DNA of 64,000 bases from Piezodorus guildinii (Eukaryota; Arthropoda; Insecta; Hemiptera; Pentatomidae). How positions within the stretch are numbered: position 1 is the first letter of the stretch; each line of letters begins with the position of its first letter. Made by a program: the position numbers and the translations under genes. The DNA lies in contig CM041293.1 in assembly GCA_023052935.1 (NCBI GenBank), forward strand, positions 55,106,725 through 55,170,724, given 5' to 3'. Below the pieces are notes generated by a model that was not told where the DNA came from, did no database searches, and worked only from the letters and a program-made list of their open reading frames with translations. Shown here in pieces: positions 42,941 through 54,651 of the stretch.

Positions 42941-44271
42941 TGTCTATCACTTGCCATAAGGTTGATATTTGATCAATACTGTTTATTATGATATGTTATT
43001 ATTATTACTTAAATGATTTTTGTTTTTTTCATTCTTCTGTGATTACCTTTCATTATATGTCATTTGACCACCGCATGTAGTCTAACTACTGAATTTTCTT
43101 GGCTGATAAACATTTTTAGGTTATCTTGTTTCAGCTATTATTCTAGTTTTAAATTTTCCCCTCTGATACCCTTGTTTCCACCTTGCAGAGTTAGCCTGAT
43201 TGTTTTTTTATTTTTCCTGACTGTCCATTAAAACCCATTTTATTTGTTTAGCGATTGCTGAAGCATTGATCATGAGAATAAAAAATAGGGACTGTAAGAC
43301 TATCTAAATATGAACAGTAAGTTATTTTCAGTATTTTATAAAATCATATAATTTTTTTATTCAATATGTTTTTTGTTTTTTAACTGAATTTTTAATCGTT
43401 TCTTAGATTCCTTTTCTACATAATTACTAATCTTCACTTATACATACTTAAGAATTGAGTATGGTGAAACTTCATTCACCCCAGTATTAGTTTATTTTCT
43501 ATGAAAATGTATAGTTCTTTTAACGGATTGATCTCTTATTTATTTTATTCACAATCTCACCGCTTTCAATTTTAATTCTATCAATTTCTTTAGCTTTTTA
43601 TATATTTTTTTTACCTGCTATTGTTGATTTTACTTTTACTTACGTATTATGAAATTATAATAAGGAAAGTATCATGATCATTAAAATTTTTGTGTCCCAG
43701 TATTTCAACGAACTTAGGCGTTATAGCATTGATTTCGATGGGTATGCGAAAATTTCCGGTGCTGAGATCACATAACGATGAGATTTCTAGATAACATAAA
43801 TTATATAAGTTTACTTTTAGTAGCGACGTTAATTTTAAAGGTTTGTTCTAGTTTTAAAACATTCTACCCATAAAAAAGTATGGAAATAATCTGAAAATAA
43901 TTACTAAATATAACAATTATCTATGTTTATCGTTCTTTTTTCACAGTATAATAACTCTGTTATTTTTCTTATTTTTGTGTTATCTATATAAAAATTGTTT
44001 TTCTGTGTATGTGTTGTTGTTTTGTTTTTTATTTGTTATCAAAATTTACAACTGTATTGGTTAATTTATCAAGAAAATTAGCTCTCAGATAAAATACATA
44101 AAAAAGACATTAAGAATAATACCAATTTGTAACAAGCACTCTACTATTGGTAATCTAAACTGGAAGGTCTTGAGGATTAATCTATAGTCCTCTATTTGTA
44201 GATCTATAGATACCAAATCTACAGCTATTTTTATCGTGCAAAAATATTAATCATTTTTCTGCTTAAGGTTT
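42941..44271. other. AT-rich DNA with a diverged family A end
   Basis: 43629-43800 (CTTTTACTTACGTATTATGA, AAGGAAAGTATCATGATCAT) looks like a distant family A terminus. 44030-44170 weakly resembles a reversed LINE family 2 3' end (TTTACAACTGTATTGG). Otherwise nothing. Confidence 0.45.
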
Positions 44272-44540
44272 TTCTTTGTTTGTTTCTTTATTCATTTAAC
44301 GTCACAATTTATGCTACAGTGGGAGTCCTAAATTTCGCATACCCAGGTTTGGTTAGTATAAGGATGTTTAAGGAGTTCCTGACATAGCACAGGGTCGGGA
44401 CCACTATTTTATCTCCCCTCTGAAGGATGGCATAACTGCGAATTTTCCCTGTCTTTGAAAAATCCGATAGTCATCTACCTGGGTTGAACTTGAGACCTTT
44501 GGCATAGAATGGTATTATGCTAACCACTACACCACTCTTT
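44272..44540 (-). mobile_element. tRNA-derived SINE
   Basis: The minus strand starts AGTGGTGTAGTGGTTAGCAT: a Pol III A box TGGTGTAGTGG (complement of 44524-44534) followed about 35 nt on by a B box-like AGTTCAACCC (complement around 44481-44490). This is a tRNA-like head. A tRNA-unrelated body of about 180 bp and an A-rich tail (AAAGAAACAAACAAAG) follow. Such elements are transcribed by RNA polymerase III and moved by a LINE. The tail resembles none of the LINE 3' ends here, so the partner is unknown. Confidence 0.8.
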
Positions 44541-45019
44541 TTTTTATTTTAGTAATTAATTAATTTTGGATGGTAACTCTTCGATTCAACTAAGTTTATG
44601 GTATTTAAGAGATAATAACATTTTTAAGTTTGGCATTTAAGCAGTGTTAGACTAATGTAATGAGAAGAAGTATTACTTCCCATTTATTTTTTTTTTTTAT
44701 TTTTTTTTTTAATCGTGATAGCGATTATAATTAATATATTAAGAAGTTTTTTAGCAGGATAATCTTTGGAATAAAACTTAAAATTTATGGTATAGAGTCG
44801 CACTTTAGGTCAGCCGTTTTTCGTTAAAAATAGTTCCTCTGACATAAGCCTGGAATACAAATGTGAAATAAAGTAAATGTGAAAAGCGTTCTTTTTTATT
44901 ATTTCATTTATTTATTTTTTTGGAGTTGGATAAAATATTTAGTTTTTAATTGTTTTTTGTTTTATAAAAATCAGTTATAAAAGTTTTATGAAGTATATAA
45001 TCTTAATTCTTAAAGGAGA
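44541..45019. other. Unassigned AT-rich DNA
   Basis: No recognised element or frame. Confidence 0.5.
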
Positions 45020-45961
45020 TGTAAGTAAAAATTGAATTTCATTCTGTTATATTTTGAGATAATGTAGGTACTTAATAACATTACATTATCTTAAATAGGT
45101 AGTTGAATGTCATATAATAGTAAATAGACCAACATATATCTAATGGTTTACTCTCCGTTTATTTCAGGAAAAACGTTTGTAGGTTTCATGTATTTTTACG
45201 TACCTACAAGAAAGTAGTGCGGAACTATTTTTGGAATAACAACTTAAATAATATTATACATAAATACGTATTATACATATTAATTTTCCCTTTCGGTTAG
45301 TTTAGTGAGTAAATAAGCTTTTTATTACCAACCTTGTGACGGAATACCAACCAAAATTTGTTTCAATATACCTTTAGGTTTCTTCATGCATAGGTTATTT
45401 TTGAACGACTATATTCTCATATTGAAAAAATGAATGTTTATGCACATACATCCATGCACATATATATTTTTATGTTTTCTATTAAATTAGTAAGGAAATA
45501 CAATTTTATTTAATTGTTTTCTAATATGTAGAATTTGTATATGATAGGGAGACTATTTTAGTAATAAAAGCTTTTAGTATATTTTATAAAATTCATATAT
45601 ATTCATGTTACCTCACATTTTCGGTTAGTTCAGTAAGTAAATAAAATTGTAATTACAAGCATATACTGTATGATAGATATACTTATAAACTTTGATGTAT
45701 AATCGGTTATTTTGGAGGGCTAAATTTATGTAAAATATTACTTTACCTTTTCGATTAGTAAGATAGTAAGTATATTAATTATATCCCAAATTACGATATG
45801 TTTCATTAAGTTTGTGATTTGCAAAATAATTCTCATTCATTGTTTTAAAAATACGGACTGTATTCTAGAGCGAAACATCTTCGGTTAGTATTAAAGAAGT
45901 ATTAGTGTTAAAATAAACTTTTAATGCAACAAAATGATTTGTGTGATAGATAATTTTTTTT

Positions 45962-46085
45962 TTAAATTTATTTAATGAAATTTACAGCTGTATTGAATAA
46001 ATACAACAAGTAAATAGGCTTTATATATGATTATAACACATGGTAGTCCTGAGAAAAAACTACCTATTGGTAGCACTGCATTGTC
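45962..46085 (-). mobile_element. LINE family 2, 3' terminal fragment
   Basis: The minus strand reads GCAGTGCTACCAATAGGTAG, GCCTATTTACTTGTTGTATT and ATACAGCTGTAAATTTCATT, matching the 3' end of the 19.4-19.8 kb copy. Confidence 0.75.
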
Positions 46086-46339
46086 TAATGTGACAAATAT
46101 TAAGTTTTATGTTCGTAGAATTACCACCATATTTTGAGTAATATATTCTTCCCGTGATTTCTTGTTGCTTCAGTTTTTTTTTGAAGGACTAAACTAATAA
46201 AAATTGTTCTTGCATTTTCTGTTAGTTAAATAAAATTTAATTTAGCAAACTATTTTTTTTTTATATATATATATATATATATATATCATGCCTTAATATT
46301 TTTTTTTTCTATGGCTCTTTTTTTAACAATTTAATTTGT

Positions 46340-47145
46340 ATAAAAAAAAGTCTGAGGCGCGAGACACACCACTTTTACTTACCTCCTTTGTTAAAATTAA
46401 TTTAAGAATTTTCAAATACAGCTTGAGTTATCAATAAATTGTTAGATAATTAACTAGGTTGAGTTTCGTTAAAAACATGTGTTTAAAATAATCTATTATT
46501 TTATTATTTACAATAATCGGCCTCCTTTATACTTTTATTGGCTTTTCATCACTCTGTATTAACTTACATAATTTTCTTTACAAAATAATTTTTTATTTCT
46601 AAGATCTTTAGCTTTGCGTCGGTATATTATACATATGTACATATGGTATGTTCGTATGATCAAAACCAAAATATTGCATTGATAAATATATGTTTGCTCT
46701 TTTCTTCTCTGGTTGTGTATCTAATTCTTTTAAATTGCATATTTACGTGATATTTTTGTTAAATTTACTAATTTAAAGGTAGAAAATACAACAAATCGGC
46801 ATTTAAGCCCGGTCAGACTATTTCAATCAAAATGAAACCTATCTTATATTAAAACCCATTAAATTTTACATGGATACAGGGGGTCTAATAAAAATCATTA
46901 GGGCCGCTTTTAAAAAACTACGAAAAAAGGTGCAAAATTTTTTAATTCAATCTGTAACATCTTAGTTGTCTTTAGTATGAATTTTTAATTACGTACGAAT
47001 TTTCGTTTTTGTTCTACTTGGTTATTTGTACTTATGGGATCCTTAAACGTGTATTTCCGGTAAAAACTCGACTTCAAAAATGTTCACGACCGCAATACTT
47101 TTTCCTTATTATTTATTTAATACATAGATAAGGGAAAGTAAAAAT
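46340..47145 (+). mobile_element. Family A partial copy
   Basis: AAAAGTCTGAGGCGCGAGAC at the left, then CTTTTACTTACCTCC, CGGCATTTAAGCCCGGTCAG, and GACCGCAATACTTTTTCCTT near the right end. Inserted inside the tandem array. Confidence 0.82.
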
Positions 47146-47345
47146 TCAAATATACGCATATTACCTCACTTTATCGATTCAATCAGTAACTTAATAAAAA
47201 AAAAATTGTGGCATATATTAACTTGTTATTTTTCATGTTATTCAAGGTTTCATGTTATTTTTGGACAAATAAACTTAAATAAAATATTATTTTACCTTTT
47301 GAATTAGTTGCCTAAAATAAAACCATAACTAAAATAAAACCAAAA

Positions 47346-47822
47346 ACCTAAAGATAAGAATTTATAAAACTATTATTCTTCCGACGATTCTTTACGGATG
47401 TGAAACGTGGCCGCTTACTTTGAAGGATGAACAACGGCTTAAGGTTTTCGAAAATAAGGTATTGCGTAAAATATTTGGTCCAAAGAGAGATGAGGCCACT
47501 GGGGAGTTTAGAAGGTTGCACAACGCGGAATTACGGAACTTGCATCCTGTGAATATAATTGAGCTGATTGCATCGCGGAGACTCAAATGGGCGAGTAAAG
47601 TTGTTGGGCTCGATGACGAGCGGATTCCGAGAAAGTTGGTATTTGCTGATCCGATTGGTAGGCGTCCGAAAGGTAGGCCGAAGCGGACATGGGAGGATTG
47701 CGTTAAGGCTGATCTCGGGGGCTTGGGCTTGAATGGTGAACATTGGACGAGTCTGTGTAGGCGGAACTTGGTGGTATCGGCATCGAACCTTCGGGTTCGC
47801 TAAGCCTATTATTATTATTATT
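47346..47822 (+). mobile_element. LINE family 1, youngest-looking copy
   Basis: 5'-truncated plus-strand copy ending CTTCGGGTTCGCTAAGCC and (TTA)n. It sits within the tandem array. I could not define a TSD in the AT-rich flanks. Confidence 0.88.
47420..47803 (+). pseudogene. Intact C-terminal frame of LINE family 1
   Basis: 127 residues open to the natural stop, continuing upstream without a Met to about 47352 (RIYKTIILPTILYGCETWPL, then TLKDEQRLKVFENKVLRKIF). The parts are: GPKRDEATGEFRRLHNAELR, NLHPVNIIELIASRRLKWAS, ERIPRKLVFADPIGRRPKGR, PKRTWEDCVKADLGGLG and a terminal NLVVSASNLRVR. This is the region downstream of the reverse transcriptase palm in endonuclease-reverse transcriptase proteins; no catalytic residues are present. 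It is the reference for reading the ten decayed copies. The listed ATG is an internal Met, not a real start. Confidence 0.85.
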
Positions 47823-48660
47823 AATATTTGAAATAGTTGAATATGTAAATAAAATTCTAATCCCCTACCTACCATCTGACACATTGTACGTGCCAGTTTC
47901 TTCTCTCATTGGTTATTTTTCACGATTAAATTTTGACATGGAAAAGATTAAAGTATTATATATATAGATATATGCATATTACTTTATCTTTTCGGTTAGT
48001 TCAGTGAGTAAAATTTTTATTTTATTTTGTAATTTTCGTTCTTTTTAAGAAACTAAACTTTTAATTTAAAAAAAAAAAAAAATTATATTTCATTGAATTA
48101 AAAGCTGTTTATACAATAGTATAAAGTAATTTACAACATTTAAAGTAATGAATTATGATAAACGCCGTTTAACGACTTGTACAGAAATTACCCAGCGATA
48201 GAACTGTTTATTTAAGTAGATACCTAGGTAATCTTCTTTTCAAGGACTAAACTTAAATACATTTTGATTCTTTTTTCGATGCATGAGCCATTTTTGTTTT
48301 TCTGTTAGTACAGTCTCGAAATTATCAGAAATAGCTGCACAATTTTTCAGGTCATACAATGCCATTTTTTAAAAGAGTTTATATAGATTATATTATGCAA
48401 TTTAATTATATAACCAATGAGCATTTACGCTTGAATTATGAAACTATAATGTTCCCCAATTCCTTCATAGCATTCATAAGCGAAGAGTGTATCGCATATT
48501 ATTGGCAATTAACATATTCCTTACTCACTGGACTCAATGTCCTGATAGAGAATTATGTGGTCTCCAAGAATGTATTTTTAGTTCGTCAGGAGTGTAGTAT
48601 ATCTGAGAAAAAATAAGTAATAACCGAAAGTTGTGTATATGGAATATATTGTAAGGGTAT

Positions 48661-48869
48661 AATAGATGAGGAATATAGTTGGGGTGAGGTCATCAGAAAG
48701 AAACACACATTGAAAAGTAGTACTTATTTTAATTGTGTGCCGACGTTTCGGTGACTTACAGACGGTGTCTAAAGTAGGCCGAAATGTCGGCACACAATTA
48801 AAATAAGTACTACTTTTTAATGTGTGTTTCTTTCTGATGACCTCACCTCAACCATCTTCCTCATCTAAT
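48661..48869. mobile_element. 209-bp near-perfect palindrome (family B related)
   Basis: Arms of about 91 bp (48661-48751, 48779-48869) differ at only a few positions and enclose a 27-nt loop. Both inner arm ends carry CCGAAAYGTCGGCACAC-type sequence (CCGACGTTTCGG at 48740-48751, CCGAAATGTCGG at 48779-48790). Right of the palindrome, CTCAACGGTCAGTTAA (48873-48888) parallels CTCAACGGTCAACTAA of the 165-bp family B copy, and ATGACC lies at a similar place in both. Confidence 0.85.
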
Positions 48870-49224
48870 CTCCTCAACGGTCAGTTAAACTCCATCATTA
48901 TAGTTAGGAAAAGTGAAACACGATTGTGAAACACCACCTACAAGTAATTCTCGAAACATAATTTGACTTCATCTGGGCGACCACACTCCTTCCTCTGGAG
49001 GTTATAAAATGTTATTATTTTTGGTTTATATAATGTTCCCATCTCTTCATCTATATTTCCATTGTCATGACTTGTTGAATATATTATGAAATTTTTCGGT
49101 ACATGTGATGCTAGTATCTCAGTACCGGGGGTAAACCAGTTATTGTACTAAACCAGGGCCTTTCCTTACTGAAAAATATTGTTGGGATTTCCTTTTCGAA
49201 ACATATTTCTAAAAAAAATGGTCT
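48870..49224. other. Family B-like tail and unassigned DNA
   Basis: CTCCTTCCTCTGG near 48988 resembles the complement of CCAGAGGAAGGA in the 23.1-kb family B relative. No frame recognised. Confidence 0.45.
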
Positions 49225-49822
49225 TAAGTGAGAATATATATATTATATGTCAACATTACTGTTTTATGTTCAAAAACACAAAAATTGCACAAACATGTTT
49301 TTTCTCTCTTTTCTCCTTTAGTTGTTTATCGAATTATTTTGTCCTTTAGTTGTTTATCTGTTATTTATCAATGCTAAATAGATAATATAGTTATTTATAT
49401 AAAATCTGTAAAATTAATTGTACTTTAGATGAAGAAAATTTTAAATATCGCCATTTAAGCCCTGTCATGCTATTTCAATCAGAATAAGACCTGCATCCAT
49501 ATCAACGCCCATCAAATTTTACATCGATATCTAGAGTTTAATCAAAATGCACAGTGCTGTTTTTGAGAAAATCTTAAACAGGTGCAAATTGCATGGCATA
49601 AAGTAGATCTTTCAGTCAGCTGATTTTGATGAAAAAATTGCTGTAACATTTCGGACGTATATTAGTGTTAAATATGAAATTTCAGTTTCGTATGTCTTTT
49701 CGTTTTTGGGACTTGGTCATTTGGACTTGTGTATTTCATTCAAAATCTGAAATTCGAACATTTTCACGATCGCGATACTTTTCCTTAATATATATTTCAT
49801 ATATAGGTAAGTGAAACTAATA
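49225..49822 (+). mobile_element. Family A, 3' two-thirds
   Basis: From TAAGTGAGAATATATATATT and TGTTCAAAAACACAAAAATT through AAGCCCTGTCATGCTATTTC to CGATCGCGATACTTTTCCTT and GGTAAGTGAAACTAATAATA. Confidence 0.82.
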
Positions 49823-50439
49823 ATAGCGTAAAATAGTAGGTGAAATCCGCGAAAGGGTGAATTTTGTAATAGACCTGTCTTCTCTCACCGTTTAGCGCCG
49901 CCTTTCGATAGTTCAGGAAGTGAAGGACTATTCCGTGATTTTTTTCATCCCTTCTAATAGTTGCTTGTTTCTTAATTCTTCAGATTTTGCTCAGTGAATT
50001 ATAATGCCTTATCCTTTAAGTGGATAAGACGAAGAAGATGAAAGTTATTAAAAGATAGCTCTTTGAGAGGGAGAAGAAAGAAGGTGAAGAATGGCGCAGA
50101 GGGAGGATGTTAATTGCCGAAGGAGGAGCAACAAGTGGGCCGATGTTCCTCAGGACAGGTAGTAGGGTTGTGGTGAGCTTTTGGAACGGCTAGTACAGAG
50201 GGTTGCAGCGCCTCACCCCCTCGGCGCTCCAGTCGGGGAGAAATATTTTTCCCCACTTAACATCCCTTCTACTTTTATCTAGCTCTTTATCTTCATTTCT
50301 CTAGACGTAATTTCTCTTTATATCTGTATTAATTACCGAACGATAGTCGTCTAATTTATCGTACGTATATATGGATGCCTCTCCTTGTTTTCCGTCATTA
50401 CATTGCTTAAAATCTAGAAAACCTTCAAAACTTAGAACT
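49823..50439. other. Unassigned, GC-richer island
   Basis: 50010-50240 is purine-rich then GC-rich (GAGGGTTGCAGCGCCTCACC). A minus-strand open stretch (GVRRCNPLY, then FQKLTTTLLPVLRNIGPLVA) is unrecognised. Confidence 0.35.
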
Positions 50440-51183
50440 AGGGCGTGAATTAAGAGAGCTATGAATCTGAAATTTCACATGTAAGACAAATATACGCCCG
50501 AGGCGTGACAAAACATTTTTCATCAAAATGAGCTCACCAGTAAGCACTTTATACCATGCATTTTGCACCTTTTTACGATTTTCTCAAGAAGGGTTCCGAC
50601 GATTTTTATTAAACTCTTTATACCGATGTGAAATTTAATCGGCTTTAACATCGTGCTGGTTTCATTCTGATTGAAATAGTATGACAGGGCTTAAATACCG
50701 ATATTTTAATTTTTTCTTCCTCTAAAGTACCTTTAATTCTGTAGATACTATAAAAATAACTATATTATCTTGTTACCATTGATAGTTAACAGTTAAATAT
50801 TTAAGTTGAGCGAATTTGATGAGCAACTAAAGGAGAAAACTGAAGAAATATTATTTTAATGCAAATATTTGTTATTGAACATAAGAACAGTAATATAGAT
50901 GTATAATATACCGTTTTTGAGCTGAAGATTTTTGAACAAATATTATCTTATACACAAGCTTGCAAAAGTTAATTAAGAATGATGAAAAGCCTATAAAACT
51001 AACGAATAAATTTAGATAATAATATAATAGATTTTTTAATAAAATACATGTTTCTATACGGATTTAATTTAATTAATTCTTCAATGGTTTCACTGATTTT
51101 TATCTCTAACTGTATTTGAAAATTCTTTAATCGATTTTAAAAACGGTGGTTAGTGAATGTTGTGTGTTGCCCGCTCCATATTT
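50440..51183 (-). mobile_element. Family A copy
   Basis: From GAATCTGAAATTTCACATGT through CATGCATTTTGCACC, TAATATACCGTTTTTGAGC to GTTGTGTGTTGCCCGCTCCA at the tip. The outer 100 bp at the palindromic side are missing. Confidence 0.87.
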
Positions 51184-51910
51184 GGAACACTATATCAGAT
51201 GTGAAGTACTAAAATATTAGAACTAGGAACAGTTTTGAGAAAGCATCAAGAAACAAATTTTAATATGATATTCTGAAGATGGTGTGATAAGCCAATAAAA
51301 CGTGAAAAAGGTATAATTGGTGTGAGATTAAATATATTAATGTAGAAGAGATTGTTCTAATTTGTATATATTAAAAAATAATTATATGTTTGAAACGATT
51401 GAAGCAATCTTAAGCATGAGTTACTTAAATTATTGCGATCATTCTGGTGCATTTGGAATCTTGCATATCTAGAGATAGATTCGTATGACATTTATATCAC
51501 TCTAACTGCAAAGTACTGTCTACATTAATGTGAAAAATTGCTCATGTCAAACATTTCTAAGGCTTTATTTTGGAATTATGTTATTTATTAACTAAAATCG
51601 CTCCAAATTATACAGAATGGTTTATTATATCCAACTTACTATATTAGAGTAAATAAGTTTATATAGCTGTTTAAATGTGATTAACTAATATAAAAAGCAA
51701 AATGTTACTGAATGGAAAATGGTCCATCACTACTGTCAATTTTAAAACGCTATTAGCTCTTCCATTTCTCAAGTGATTTATATGATTTTTTAAATGTTTT
51801 GTAGGGAATGTAATTATCAATTTATTATTATGAGACGGATTTTTTTTTTCTTACGAATGCTCATTTATGATTTTCAATACTGAAAAATTATATAGATTAT
51901 CGACCGAAAA
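51184..51910 (-). repeat. Family C dispersed repeat
   Basis: Reverse copy of the repeat at 17820-18400 and 29031-29480: GAGCTAATAGCGTTTTAAAA, CAGTAGTGATGGACCA, AACAGCTATATAAAC, and CATTCGTAAGAAAAAAAAAA then TCCGTCTCAT near its edge. 51250-51310 also has CTGAAGATGGTGTGATAAGC then AATAAAACGTGAAAAAG, a weak family B-like motif. Confidence 0.6.
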
Positions 51911-51924
51911 AAAAAAAAAATCGT

Positions 51925-52240
51925 CCTTACACTAACTCGAGCAATGATCACCGTTTAAACCCAAGCCCCCGAGATCAGACTTAAAATAATCCTTTAATCG
52001 ACGCTTCAGCCTACCTTTCTGACGCCTACCAGACGCTTCAGCGAATACCAACTTTCTCGGAATTCGTTCCTCAATTATGCTATCAACTTAATTATATTCA
52101 CAGGGTACAAGCACCATGATTCCGCGTTGTGCTACCTTCTAAACTCCCAACTGGCATCATCTCTCTTTGGACAAAATATTTTGCACAGTACCTTCTTTTC
52201 GTAAACCTTAATACGTTGTCGACCCTCAAAGAAAGCTGTC
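51925..52240 (-). pseudogene. LINE family 1 fragment
   Basis: Minus-strand codons for ERIPRKLVFA-ASGRRQKGRLK, LGLNGDHC and KVLCKIFCPKRDDASWEFRR across breaks match the family. The 3' (TTA)n end is missing and a poly(A) stretch adjoins instead. Confidence 0.75.
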
Positions 52241-52689
52241 ACATAACACATCCACGTTTGTAGTGAAAAGGAGAGTTAAGCACTCCCCTTGACAAGGATA
52301 ATCATATAAATCGGTTAAGAAATAGCAGAGCTAATAGCGTTTGAAAATTGGTAGTAGTTATAGGCCATGTCCCTTTGTCTAATTTATTGTTATTCAAATT
52401 AGTTAATTGGATAAAAAAAATTAACCTTATTATTTAAATAATGTTTTTATATGTCTCTTTCTCGTATTTTTCCAACTTTAGTAACCATCTCCAGATCTCA
52501 ATCACCTAAGCATGAGTGTTAACGTATCAACACATATTGAGTTTTTTTTTCTTCATATTCATTCTACTTCATACCTTGGATGGAAGTTTAAAATTTAAAC
52601 CTCTTCAAGTCATTTAATATTACTATACTGGGGTTTACATGAAAAAAAAAAAAAAAAAAAAAAAAAAAACATGACAGTGGCAGTCCATG
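52241..52689. other. Family C fragment, poly(A) and unassigned DNA
   Basis: 52285-52400 (AATCATATAAATCGGTTAAG, GCAGAGCTAATAGCGTTTGA) is family C, plus strand. 52642-52669 is a 28-nt poly(A). Confidence 0.55.
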
Positions 52690-53640
52690 GATTATTTTTG
52701 ACTTCCCAATTGAATTCCCATCCCTAAAAACATTAGTATAGACACTACCCTTACAAATAGAAGGAAATCTTTTGAAGATCGCGTCTTTATGAAATGCTAT
52801 TTTCTGGAATTCAAAGAAAAATATAATAATTTTCCTCTAATATATACGGATGCATCAAAAGTAAGTGATGAAGTTGGCTGTGCTGTGTTAAGTGAGACAA
52901 TTAATCTCAGGTTCATATTACCCGGAATGAACAGCATATTTACTGGAGAACTGTTTGCAATATACGAGTATTAAGCCTTGAAGCTAGTCAAGTCAATGAA
53001 CGACAACTACTTGCTCATAATGACGGACTCGTTAAGTTCAAATCATACAAGTTGTAACCCTGCTTGGGTTCCGTTACATGCAGTATTGTGGGAAATGATG
53101 TAACCGACAGAGAAGCAAATAGGGCGAGGCTGAATGAACCTGCGACTGAAAATGTGAACATAACCACAGCAGAAGAGTGGAAGAGCATTGCAGGAAGGCC
53201 ATTATTTACAAGTGGAAAACTGAATGGGCCACTTCCAGTACTAAGCTGAAAGAGCAAGAAGTATCTTACCTTGGACCACATCATGCAGGAAAAGTAGAAA
53301 GGAAGAGGTAGTGCTAGCAAGGCTGAGGATAGGCCGTACAGCCTTTACGTACGGGTATTTAATGAGAGGCCTGGATCCGCCATTCTGTGATACATGTAAC
53401 ACAACACTGACCATAAAACACATTGTAACATCATGCACACTGTACACTGACACCAGAACAAGACATAACATACCTCCAAACTTAAAAGAATCATTAAGAA
53501 ATGATGAGGACACAATTTTAAGTCTTTTTGAGTTTTTTAGAGACCTTGATCTGTTTAACTCAAACTAAACGTAAACGTAGCGAATCAAGACCCGCTAATA
53601 CCCCGAAAGGGTAGAGGCGGAATAACAAATAAATAAATAA
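52690..53640 (+). pseudogene. LINE with RNase H domain and zinc knuckle, 3' part
   Basis: RNase H starts at LIYTDASKVSDEVGCAVLSE (catalytic Asp in TDASK), with the Glu in FTGELFAIYEY at the first stop (52972-52974), then LIMTDSLSSN (third acidic residue) and, after a deletion, VGNDVTDREANRAR with the last conserved Asp. After another frame change ARLRIGRTAFTYGYLMRGLD, then PPFCDTCNTTLTIKHIVTSC, gives a C-x2-C-x8-H-x4-C zinc knuckle, and the protein ends EFFRDLDLFNSN (53311-53568 open). The 3' untranslated region has ACCCCGAAAGGGTAGAGGCG and an (AATAAATA) tail. All four RNase H acidic residues remain though the frame is broken twice. Jockey/I-type LINE; the reverse transcriptase is absent. Confidence 0.88.
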
Positions 53641-53826
53641 AAACATTCGTATGTTCATTCAAATATTGTTAGAAAACATTAAGCTGGTATTTAACTCATT
53701 ACAAACTAGTTTGAATTTCAATTATTATTATTTTAACATATTATTTAATATTATTATTTTAATAGCGTAATTTTTTTTTTTATGATTCACCACCTGTAAC
53801 TGTGCCCTAGCCCGTGGGTGATGTAA

Positions 53827-54651
53827 AAAAATCTGGTGCGGGCAACACACGACTTTCACTTACCTCGATTTTTAAAATCATTGAACGAATTTTCAAATAC
53901 AGTTAGAGTTAAAAATACGTGAGACTATTAAAGAATTAATTAAATTTAATTTATATAAAAACATGTGTTTTATTAAAAAATCTTTTATTTTATTATCTAA
54001 AATAATCAGTTAGTTTTATGTTCATTTCATCACTTTCTATTAACTTTTAAAAGCTTGTGTATGAGATAATATTTTTTCTAAAATCTTTAGCTTTCCAACG
54101 GTATATCATACATATTTTTTCTGTTTTCTCCTTTAGTTGGGTATCGAATTTATTCAATTTATATATTTACCTGTTTTTCATCCGCAATAACAAGAAAATC
54201 TAGTTATTATTATTGAATCTACAAAATTAATGGTACTTTAAAATATCGGCATTTAAGCCCTGTCAGACCATTTTTATCCAAATAAAACCTACATTATATT
54301 AAAGCCCATTAAATTTTACATCGATATAGCGAGTTTAATCAAAATCGTCGGAACCGTTTTCGAGAAAATCGAAAAAAGGTGCAAAATGCATGGTATAAAG
54401 TGCCTCTTCTGGTAAGCTCATTTTGATGATAAAAGTTTTGTCACGTCTCGGGCGTATAGTTGTCTTAAATATGAAATTTCAGTTTCATAGGACTTACTGT
54501 TTCCGCCCGGGAGTTACCACACACACAGACCTTTTTGCGGGACTTTTGGACTCAGGGGACCCTAAAACGTGTATTTCCGTTGAAAACTGGAATTCGAAAA
54601 TTTTCACGATCGCAATACTTCCCCTTACTATATATAGTAAGTGAAAGTAAA
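53827..54651 (+). mobile_element. Family A, well-preserved copy
   Basis: Left tip AAAATCTGGTGCGGGCAACA, right end TTCCCCTTACTATATATAGT then AAGTGAAAGTAAAAAAC. Shares nearly every block with 37219-38106 in the opposite orientation, including ACCGTTTTCGAGAAAATCG and CCCGGGAGTTACCAC. Confidence 0.92.

Larger units (their letters stand above)
45020..48350. repeat. Diverged tandem array broken up by insertions
   Basis: The phrase TTACCTTTTCGGTTAGTTCA then GTGAGTAAATAA occurs, with changes, near 45285, 45610, 45740, 45885, 46213, 47163, 47298, 47983 and 48295. It is usually preceded by GGTTATTTTT-GACTAAACTT-like and followed by ACTTTTAATTA-like sequence. Allowing for the inserted elements (45962-46085, 46340-47145, 47346-47822), spacing is near 130-165 nt or twice that. 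Confidence 0.7.

Noticed and set aside
53015..53513. Two minus-strand open frames
   Set aside because: Antisense to the RNase H and zinc-knuckle coding region.
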